A model generated the notes under the pieces. That model was not told where the DNA came from and searched no databases. It worked only from the letters and a program-made list of their open reading frames with translations. From RFPI01 sp964470195 (GTDB taxonomy: Bacteria; Pseudomonadota; Gammaproteobacteria; Burkholderiales; Methylophilaceae), in contig CAYYBG010000041.1 in assembly GCA_964470195.1 (NCBI GenBank), positions 1 through 15,366 on the forward strand: a stretch of 15,366 bases of DNA. Reading direction: 5' to 3'. Made by a program: the position numbers and the translations under genes. This document shows positions 1 to 3,749 of the stretch, one piece after another; position 1 is the stretch's first letter, and each line of letters begins with the position of its first letter.

Positions 1-53
1 GTGAAGGTGGCCGTACTGTAGGCGCCGGTGTTGTTGCAAAAATTATTGAATAA
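1..53 (+). CDS. tuf: Elongation factor Tu, C-terminal end (partial)
   Basis: Only the last 16 codons and the TAA stop (51-53) are in the window. In the frame starting at position 3 they read EGGRTVGAGVVAKIIE, the conserved C-terminus of bacterial EF-Tu. EF-Tu is the GTPase that carries aminoacyl-tRNA to the ribosomal A site; this tail belongs to its third beta-barrel domain. The position directly upstream of tRNA-Trp and secE is where proteobacterial genomes keep one of two tuf copies (tufB in E. coli). A second tuf begins at 15326 on the same strand. The identification is secure despite the short length, because the motif, stop codon and neighbourhood all agree. Confidence 0.95.
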   Translation, partial: EGGRTVGAGVVAKIIE

Positions 54-73
54 TTTTTGTTGATTGTTTAGGA

Positions 74-106
74 TGCCGCACTCTAACCCGGTGCGGCGCT
101 TGTTTT
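74..106 (+). terminator. Terminator-like hairpin after tuf
   Basis: GCCGCAC (75-81) pairs perfectly with GTGCGGC (91-97), with a possible T·G closing pair (74/98) and a 9-nt loop. The 3' side runs into CTTGTTTT, an imperfect T tract. This fits a rho-independent terminator for the upstream tuf transcript. Because the T tract is interrupted, partial read-through into tRNA-Trp and secE is likely, and a role as a processing hairpin cannot be excluded. Confidence 0.75.
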
Positions 107-112
107 AGGCAT

Positions 113-188
113 AGGCCAATAGCTCAATTGGTAGAGTATCGGTCTCCAAAACCGAGGGTTGGGGGTTCGAGACCCTCTTGGCCTGCCA
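113..188 (+). tRNA. trpT: tRNA-Trp (anticodon CCA)
   Basis: This is a complete 76-nt tRNA with encoded 3' CCA (186-188). The acceptor stem AGGCCAA (113-119) pairs with TTGGCCT (178-184), with discriminator G at 185. The D arm includes AGCTCAATTGGTAGAG. The anticodon stem TCGGT/ACCGA (139-143/151-155) encloses the loop CTCCAAA with anticodon CCA at 146-148, which reads UGG. The T arm contains GGTTCGA. The sequence closely resembles E. coli tRNA-Trp, and the tuf–trpT–secE order is conserved in Proteobacteria. It is probably cotranscribed with secE-nusG, so 3' processing at 188 would create the 5' end of the secE message. Confidence 0.98.
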
Positions 189-213
189 CTTAATTTATAT
201 AAAAGCGACCGTT

Positions 214-561
214 ATGATGGATAAATTCAAGCTGATTATTTCGGTACTGTTGGTGATTGCTGGAATTGTTGGCTTTTACTTCCTCGAGAGTCATGCCTTG
301 ATTTTTCGCGTTTTGGCTGTCTTGGTAGGTTTAGTACTAGCTGCGCTTTTATTTAGAACAACTGCCTCTGGGCAAACGTTTTACACATTTGTGGGTGATT
401 CTGTTGCTGAAGCAAAGCGAGTTGTTTGGCCCAGCAGAAAAGAAACAGTCCAAACCACTATAGCAGTATTTGTATTGGTGCTGTTGGTTGCAATATTTTT
501 GTGGGTTATTGATACCGGCTTTATGTGGCTGGTAAGAGCGCTGATGGAGCGTGGTGCATAA
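214..561 (+). CDS. secE: Preprotein translocase subunit SecE
   Basis: SecE is the small clamp-like subunit of the SecYEG channel in the inner membrane and is needed for protein export and membrane insertion. Starting at ATG 214 gives 115 aa. There are two N-terminal hydrophobic segments (about residues 7-24 and 29-47), a cytoplasmic amphipathic region with the family signature WPSRKET (residues 72-78), and a third membrane segment (about 83-107). This is the three-span form found in E. coli and relatives. The reading frame stays open back to a TTG at 178, but that start lies inside tRNA-Trp and is not credible. ATG 214 or the adjacent ATG 217 is the likely start, although neither has a convincing Shine-Dalgarno. 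The TAA stop overlaps the nusG ATG by one base, indicating translational coupling. Confidence 0.95.
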   Translation: MMDKFKLIISVLLVIAGIVGFYFLESHALIFRVLAVLVGLVLAALLFRTTASGQTFYTFVGDSVAEAKRVVWPSRKETVQTTIAVFVLVLLVAIFLWVIDTGFMWLVRALMERGA

Positions 562-1097
562 TGAGTATGAAATGGTATGCCGTGCAGGCTTTCTCTGGTT
601 TTGAGAAATCAGTGCAGAAAAGTTTAGAGGAACGTGTCGTGCGTTCGGGTCTTCAAGATCAGTTTGGCCAAATTCTTGTTCCTGTTGAAGAAGTGGTCGA
701 GATGAAGGCTGGACAAAAAACCATCAGTGAGCGCAAGCTTTACCCTGGTTATGTCCTTGTACAAATGGATATGACTGATGATACTTGGCACTTGGTCAAA
801 AGCACACCCCGAGTGACAGCTTTTATTGGCGGTTCAGCGCTAAAACCAACACCAATCAAGGATAAAGAAGTTGAAATCATCTTGCAACGCATGGATGACA
901 GTAAGAGTAATCCAACACAGAAGATGACTTTTGAAAAAGGTGAGTCTGTACGAGTTATCGATGGTCCTTTCAAAGACTTCTCTGGCACCGTTGAGGAAAT
1001 CAACTACGAGAAGAGTAAACTGCGTGTAGAAGTAGTCATTTTTGGTCGCGCTACACCTGTTGAGTTAGATTTCGATCAAGTAGAAAAAGAAGTTTAA
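561..1097 (+). CDS. nusG: Transcription elongation/antitermination factor NusG
   Basis: NusG binds the RNA polymerase clamp, suppresses pausing, and links polymerase to Rho, or to the ribosome through S10. From ATG 561 the product is 178 aa, close to the E. coli length. The N-terminal NGN domain starts MSMKWYAVQAFSGFEK and includes SERKLYPGYVLVQMDM. The C-terminal KOW domain spans about residues 125-178, with GESVRVIDGPFKDFSGTVEE and the conserved FGRATPVELDF. The start at 561 is preferred over upstream starts because it overlaps the secE stop (TAATG) and has GGAG at 546-549. ATG 567 is a less well-spaced alternative. The gene ends just before a strong terminator, so secE-nusG appears to be a closed transcription unit with only partial read-through to the ribosomal genes. 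Confidence 0.97.
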   Translation: MSMKWYAVQAFSGFEKSVQKSLEERVVRSGLQDQFGQILVPVEEVVEMKAGQKTISERKLYPGYVLVQMDMTDDTWHLVKSTPRVTAFIGGSALKPTPIKDKEVEIILQRMDDSKSNPTQKMTFEKGESVRVIDGPFKDFSGTVEEINYEKSKLRVEVVIFGRATPVELDFDQVEKEV

Positions 1098-1102
1098 GAA
1101 AT

Positions 1103-1141
1103 AACCTCATTGTTTTTTTATGACAATGAGGTTTTGCTTTT
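1103..1141 (+). terminator. Rho-independent terminator after nusG
   Basis: A perfect 11-bp stem, AACCTCATTGT (1103-1113) with ACAATGAGGTT (1123-1133), has a T-rich 9-nt loop and a TTTTGCTTTT tail. It begins 5 nt after the nusG stop. The match to an intrinsic terminator is strong. It separates secE-nusG from rplK-rplA, implying a separate promoter for rplK. Confidence 0.9.
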
Positions 1142-1174
1142 ACTAAATCCTTAGTAAGAGCACTGGGAGCAGTG
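1140..1174 (+). other. Two consecutive small hairpins in the rplK leader
   Basis: TTACTAA (1140-1146) pairs perfectly with TTAGTAA (1151-1157) around a 4-nt loop. CACTG (1161-1165) pairs with CAGTG (1170-1174) around GGAG. They lie directly after the nusG terminator and before the candidate L1 site. The pairings are visible but their function is not known. They could be part of the rplK leader fold or mark the rplK transcript start region. Confidence 0.5.
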
Positions 1175-1194
1175 TAAAGCTGCGAATCACTAAA

Positions 1195-1226
1195 CTGGGG
1201 AGCCTGAAATCAGGCGTTTGCACCCG
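1195..1226 (+). promoter_or_regulatory. Candidate L1-binding leader element of rplK-rplA mRNA
   Basis: A GCCTG/CAGGC stem (1202-1206/1211-1215, loop AAAT) is stacked on a GGG/CCC helix (1197-1199/1223-1225). Between them is an asymmetric internal loop: GA on the 5' side and GTTTGCA on the 3' side. Protein L1 is known to repress rplKA in E. coli by binding a leader structure that mimics its 23S rRNA site, which is two short helices joined by an asymmetric loop with a GGGAG-like strand. The architecture and position, 17 nt before the rplK start, fit this model. L1 binding itself is inference. Confidence 0.55.
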
Positions 1227-1242
1227 TATTAGGAGCTAAGAA

Positions 1243-1674
1243 ATGGCAAAAAAAATTATTGGATACATCAAACTGCAGATTCCTGCAGGTAAGGCCAATC
1301 CAAGTCCACCTGTGGGTCCAGCTTTGGGCCAGCGCGGTCTTAATATTATGGAATTTTGTAAAGCGTTTAATGCTGCAACTCAGAGTCTCGAGCCTGGTTT
1401 GCCAATTCCAGTTGTGATTACCGCTTTTGCAGATAAGAGCTTCACATTCGTGATGAAGACCCCGCCTGCCACAATATTAATTAAGAAAGCAGCAAAGTTA
1501 GACAAAGGATCCGCACGTCCACATACCGACAAAGTTGGCAAGATCACTCGTGCGCAGGCTGAAGAAATTGCTAAAACTAAGATGCCAGATTTGACTGCCG
1601 CTGATATGGATGCAGCAGTAAGAACGATTGCTGGGAGTGCGCGAAGCATGGGTATTGAAGTGGAGGGTGTATAA
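1243..1674 (+). CDS. rplK: 50S ribosomal protein L11
   Basis: L11 (143 aa, usual family length) binds the 23S rRNA GTPase-associated centre and helps stimulate EF-G, release factors and RelA. The N-terminal domain carries the proline-rich signature NPSPPVGPALGQRGLNIMEF, the surface involved in thiostrepton action. The C-terminal RNA-binding domain includes KTPPATILIKKAA and ends with ARSMGIEVEGV. ATG 1243 is preceded by AGGAG at 1231-1235. The stop codon is one base from the rplA start, so the two are almost certainly translated as a coupled pair. Expression is probably controlled through the structured leader immediately upstream. Confidence 0.98.
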   Translation: MAKKIIGYIKLQIPAGKANPSPPVGPALGQRGLNIMEFCKAFNAATQSLEPGLPIPVVITAFADKSFTFVMKTPPATILIKKAAKLDKGSARPHTDKVGKITRAQAEEIAKTKMPDLTAADMDAAVRTIAGSARSMGIEVEGV

Positions 1675-1675
1675 C

Positions 1676-2371
1676 ATGGCTAAAGTTTCTAAACGCGTTG
1701 CCGCCAATCTAGGCAAAATCGATCGTAACCAGACCTATCCGTTGCCAGAAGCTTTGGCTTTGGTAAAACAAACTGCCACAGCCAAATTTGATGAGTCCGT
1801 TGATGCTGTAGTTAATCTCGGTATCGACGCACGAAAGTCTGATCAGTTAGTGCGTGGTGCTTTGGTATTGCCTAATGGTACTGGTAAGACCAAGCGAGTT
1901 GCGGTTTTTGCCCAAGGTGCGCAAGCAGAGGCTGCTAAAGCAGCTGGCGCTGATTTAGTTGGTTTTGAGGATTTGGCTGAACAGGTAAAGGGTGGCATGT
2001 TAGATTTTGACATTGCTATTGCTACGCCTGATGCAATGCGTATTGTCGGTACCTTAGGTCAGGTATTGGGCCCTAGAGGTTTGATGCCAAACCCTAAGGT
2101 CGGCACTGTAACACCAGATGTAGCTACAGCGGTAAAAAATGCTAAAGCTGGTCAAGTGCAATACAGAACTGATAAAGGCGCTATCGTGCACTGCACAATC
2201 GGACGCGCGTCATTTACTGTTGAGCAATTACAACAAAATTTATTGGCCTTAGTTGACGCCTTGAATAAGGCAAAACCAAGTTCTTCCAAAGGTCAATATT
2301 TAAAGAAAGTATCGATTTCTAGCACTATGGGTGCTGGTGTTCGAGTAGATCAATCCAGTATTGCTGGATAA
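1676..2371 (+). CDS. rplA: 50S ribosomal protein L1
   Basis: L1 (231 aa; E. coli 234) forms the mobile L1 stalk that helps release deacylated tRNA from the E site. In E. coli it is also the translational repressor of its own rplKA operon. The protein starts MAKVSKRVAANLGKIDRNQT. It contains the conserved central block GTLGQVLGPRGLMPNPKVGT and the C-terminal stretch KGQYLKKVSISSTMGAGVRV. The frame is open further upstream inside rplK, but ATG 1676 matches the family N-terminus. It is preceded by GGAGG at 1662-1666 and lies one base after the rplK stop. A 298-nt non-coding leader separates it from rplJ. Confidence 0.98.
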   Translation: MAKVSKRVAANLGKIDRNQTYPLPEALALVKQTATAKFDESVDAVVNLGIDARKSDQLVRGALVLPNGTGKTKRVAVFAQGAQAEAAKAAGADLVGFEDLAEQVKGGMLDFDIAIATPDAMRIVGTLGQVLGPRGLMPNPKVGTVTPDVATAVKNAKAGQVQYRTDKGAIVHCTIGRASFTVEQLQQNLLALVDALNKAKPSSSKGQYLKKVSISSTMGAGVRVDQSSIAG

Positions 2372-2378
2372 TGAATTC

Positions 2379-2404
2379 GCAGGAGAGTCTGATGATTCTC
2401 CTGC
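2379..2404 (+). other. Hairpin just after rplA
   Basis: GCAGGAGA (2379-2386) pairs perfectly with TCTCCTGC (2397-2404) around a 10-nt loop, 7 nt after the rplA stop. The downstream bases (TAAGGGCTTT) do not form a T tract, so it is not a convincing intrinsic terminator. A processing site or an mRNA 3'-end stabiliser for rplKA is more likely. The pairing is certain and the role is inferred. Confidence 0.65.
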
Positions 2405-2410
2405 TAAGGG

Positions 2411-2447
2411 CTTTGGGCCTGATGTATATACATCAGGGTTATCAAAG
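2411..2447 (+). promoter_or_regulatory. Extended hairpin built on a 20-nt perfect palindrome
   Basis: Positions 2418-2437 (CCTGATGTATATACATCAGG) are a perfect inverted repeat, forming an 8-bp stem with an ATAT loop as RNA. An outer helix, CTTTG (2411-2415) with CAAAG (2443-2447), extends it across an internal loop. It abuts the AGACCG motif of the L10 leader. In characterised L10 leaders an upstream hairpin contributes to the binding domain, so this may be its 5' arm. As DNA it would also be a symmetric operator-like site, but no regulator is indicated. Confidence 0.6.
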
Positions 2448-2566
2448 ACCGTAGGTACCGATTACTGGAGACAGTCGGTTTAATGTCTGCTGATGAATAT
2501 TGGGTGAAAAAAAGTGAAAGTAGTTTTTTCCTCTGACTTTCTAGGGCGAACACCTACGCAGATGGC
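2441..2566 (+). ncRNA. L10 leader (autoregulatory leader of rplJ-rplL)
   Basis: AAAGACCGTAGGT (2444-2456) and ACCTACGCAGATGG (2552-2565) match the two conserved strands of the ribosomal protein L10 leader. In E. coli these strands read approximately AAGACCGCAGGTG and CCTGCGTAGACGGTG. GTAGGT (2451-2456) pairs with ACCTAC (2552-2557), and CC (2449-2450) can pair with GG (2564-2565) across a bulged, kink-turn-like AGA region. An internal arm ACCGA/TCGGT (2457-2461/2475-2479) is topped by CTG-GAGA-CAG. The known function is that excess L10–(L12)n complex binds this RNA and represses translation of rplJ and rplL. The motif match and location make the family assignment strong; the exact boundaries are approximate. 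Confidence 0.85.
2506..2541 (+). other. Two mutually exclusive hairpins inside the L10 leader
   Basis: GAAAAAA (2506-2512) can pair with TTTTTTC (2524-2530). Alternatively GAAAGT (2516-2521) can pair with ACTTTC (2536-2541). The two cannot form together, because the second uses the loop of the first and places the T run in its own loop. Both sit within the arm enclosed by the conserved L10-leader helix. They could simply be variable-region structure or could form a switch; only the complementarity is seen. Confidence 0.4.
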
Positions 2567-2615
2567 GCTCCCGGAAACAGGATTTGTTGTATGACTCCTG
2601 ACGAAAGGTCGCCGT
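2562..2615 (+). other. Long-range stem 3' of the L10 leader core
   Basis: ATGGCG (2562-2567) can pair with CGCCGT (2610-2615), with one T·G pair. It encloses a second hairpin, CAGGA (2578-2582) with TCCTG (2596-2600). The outer stem reuses GG 2564-2565, so it would compete with the L10-leader kink-turn helix. A competing fold between repressor site and ribosome binding site is a plausible way to transmit L10 binding, but this is inference from pairing alone. Confidence 0.4.
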
Positions 2616-2621
2616 GGGATT

Positions 2622-2650
2622 ATCTTTGAACAAGTTTCGAAGATTTTATT
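2622..2650 (+). other. Hairpin with T-rich tail just before the rplJ ribosome binding site
   Basis: ATCTTTGAA (2622-2630) pairs with TTTCGAAGAT (2635-2644) through nine pairs including one T·G, with a 5-nt loop, followed by TTTATT. It resembles a weak attenuator, but the stem is AT-rich and the tail is interrupted. It ends about 12 nt before the rplJ Shine-Dalgarno. It could modulate read-through or ribosome access. Confidence 0.4.
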
Positions 2651-2655
2651 AACGG

Positions 2656-2662
2656 AAGGAGG
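2656..2662 (+). promoter_or_regulatory. Strong ribosome binding site fixing the TTG start of rplJ
   Basis: AAGGAGG (2656-2662) is a near-perfect Shine-Dalgarno 7 nt before TTG 2670. No in-frame ATG offers the conserved L10 N-terminus, so this site decides the unusual start codon. Confidence 0.85.
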
Positions 2663-2669
2663 AAAGACC

Positions 2670-3191
2670 TTGAGTCTTAATCTTGAACAGAAAAAAGCAG
2701 TAGTTGGTGAGGTCAGCGAACAAGTCGCTAACGCTCAGGCAATTATTCTTGCTGAGTATCGTGGTTTGCAAGTGGGTGAAATGACCGAATTGCGTGCCAA
2801 AGCGAGAAAGTCTGGAGTGTATCTACGTGTTTTAAAGAACACATTGGTACGCCGTGCTGTTGATGGCACACCTTTCTCTGGTTTGGCAGACAAGATGGTC
2901 GGACCGCTGGTGTTCGGAATCTCTTCCGATCCAATCTCTGCAGCCAAGGTATTAAGTGAGTTTGCTAAGGGCAATGAGAATTTCGTTATCAAGGCTGGCG
3001 CTATGCCAAACCAAGTAATGGATGCTCAGGCAATTAATACTCTAGCTACAATGCCTAGCCGTGAAGAGTTGTTGGCTAAATTGCTTGGCACGATGCAAGC
3101 ACCTGTCGCGAAGTTTGTTCGTACGCTTAATGAAGTACCAAGTAAGTTTGTGCGCACAGTGGCAGCGGTACGTGATAAGCAGGCAGCTTAA
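2670..3191 (+). CDS. rplJ: 50S ribosomal protein L10
   Basis: L10 (173 aa; E. coli 165) anchors dimers of L7/L12 to the 23S rRNA to form the stalk that recruits translational GTPases. In complex with L7/L12 it represses its own mRNA. The translation begins MSLNLEQKKAVVGEVSEQV, which aligns with the family N-terminus (E. coli MALNLQDKQAIVAEVSE). It contains AEYRGLQVGEMTELR, VLKNTLVRRAVDGTPF, the GPLVFGIS region, and a C-terminal helix that binds L7/L12 (LAKLLGTMQAPVAKFVRTLNE). The start codon is TTG, supported by AAGGAGG at 2656-2662. The gene follows an L10-leader regulatory RNA and is 43 nt upstream of rplL. Confidence 0.97.
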   Translation: MSLNLEQKKAVVGEVSEQVANAQAIILAEYRGLQVGEMTELRAKARKSGVYLRVLKNTLVRRAVDGTPFSGLADKMVGPLVFGISSDPISAAKVLSEFAKGNENFVIKAGAMPNQVMDAQAINTLATMPSREELLAKLLGTMQAPVAKFVRTLNEVPSKFVRTVAAVRDKQAA

Positions 3192-3234
3192 TTTACTGAC
3201 TTAATTTAAATTTTATTTTTCAGGAGTTTTACAA

Positions 3235-3621
3235 ATGGCTATTTCTAAAGCTGATATTTTAGATGCAATCGCATCATTAAGCGTTCTTGAGTTATCTGAA
3301 TTAATCAAGGACATGGAAGAAAAATTCGGTGTTTCAGCTGCCGCAGCAGCTGTTGCTGTTGCTGCAGCACCTGCTGCAGGTGGTGCTGCTCCAGCGGCTG
3401 CTGAAGGCAAAACTGAATTCGACGTTATCTTGACTTCTGCAGGTGATAACAAAGTGAACGTTATTAAGGCTGTTCGCGAAATCACTGCTCTAGGTTTGAA
3501 AGAAGCTAAAGACTTGGTAGATGCAGCTCCTAAAGCAATTAAGGAAGGCGTATCTAAGGCTGATGCTGATGAGTGCGTGAAGAAATTGGTTGAAGCTGGC
3601 GCTGCCGCTGAAATCAAATAA
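3235..3621 (+). CDS. rplL: 50S ribosomal protein L7/L12
   Basis: L7/L12 (128 aa; E. coli 121) is the multi-copy stalk protein that contacts EF-Tu, EF-G, IF2 and RF3 and activates their GTPase activity. The N-terminal dimerisation domain (about residues 1-35, SVLELSELIKDMEEKFGVSA) is followed by an alanine/proline/glycine hinge (about 36-60). The C-terminal domain starts at KTEFDVIL and includes NKVNVIKAVREITALGLKEAKDLV, the factor-binding face. Because several copies are needed per ribosome, rplL is translated more than rplJ. It has its own AGGAG at 3222-3226 ahead of ATG 3235. The low-complexity hinge generates spurious long frames on the opposite strand. Confidence 0.98.
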   Translation: MAISKADILDAIASLSVLELSELIKDMEEKFGVSAAAAAVAVAAAPAAGGAAPAAAEGKTEFDVILTSAGDNKVNVIKAVREITALGLKEAKDLVDAAPKAIKEGVSKADADECVKKLVEAGAAAEIK

Positions 3622-3641
3622 TTGATTTTTTGAATCGATTG

Positions 3642-3663
3642 GGCTGGCGGGAAACCGTCAGCC
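3642..3663 (+). terminator. Attenuator-type hairpin between rplL and rpoB
   Basis: GGCTGGCGG (3642-3650) pairs with CCGTCAGCC (3655-3663): nine pairs, one of them G·T, with a GAAA tetraloop. It begins 20 nt after the rplL stop. There is no continuous T tract directly after it (TTAACCATTTTT), so termination should be partial. E. coli has a partial terminator in the same place that lowers rpoBC transcription relative to rplJL. The same role here is inferred from position and structure. Confidence 0.7.
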
Positions 3664-3681
3664 TTAACCATTTTTAAAGAT

Positions 3682-3728
3682 GGTAGAAGATAAGTTATTT
3701 TGATCAGATAAGTATTTTACCTTCTGCC
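3682..3728 (+). other. Long-loop stem upstream of rpoB, candidate mRNA processing site
   Basis: GGTAGAAG (3682-3689) can pair with CTTCTGCC (3721-3728), eight pairs with one T·G, closing a 31-nt AT-rich loop. In E. coli the rplL-rpoB spacer holds an RNase III cleavage site in a hairpin. This structure is in the equivalent place but its stem is short for RNase III. Confidence in function is low. Confidence 0.4.
3688..3713 (+). repeat. Short direct repeat AGATAAGT in the rplL-rpoB spacer
   Basis: AGATAAGT occurs at 3688-3695 and 3706-3713, exactly 18 nt apart. The following bases are also similar (TATTTTG versus ATTTTAC). This suggests a small local duplication or a two-copy binding element in the loop of the preceding stem. 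Function is unknown and it may be coincidental in AT-rich DNA. Confidence 0.4.
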
Positions 3729-3749
3729 CTTTATTGCTTAGGAGACGCT

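Noticed and set aside
60..87. Possible tRNA-Trp promoter TTGATT-16-TCTAAC
   Set aside because: Both boxes match only four of six positions and overlap the tuf terminator; cotranscription by read-through is equally possible.
178..213. N-terminal extension of secE starting at TTG 178
   Set aside because: It would begin inside the tRNA-Trp acceptor stem and adds residues absent from SecE proteins; ATG 214/217 is better.
525..560. Upstream start for nusG inside secE
   Set aside because: The added residues do not match NusG, while ATG 561 overlaps the secE stop and has GGAG upstream.
1120..1148. Possible rplK promoter ATGACA-17-CTAAAT
   Set aside because: The -10 matches consensus at only three positions and the -35 is buried in the nusG terminator stem; too weak to annotate.
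1628..1675. Upstream start for rplA inside rplK
   Set aside because: ATG 1676 gives the conserved L1 N-terminus and follows GGAGG at proper spacing; the extension is just rplK read in another frame.
3213..3671. 152-codon open frame on the minus strand over rplL
   Set aside because: It is an antisense shadow of the alanine-rich L7/L12 hinge; the product is low-complexity with no family resemblance, and rplL on the + strand is certain.
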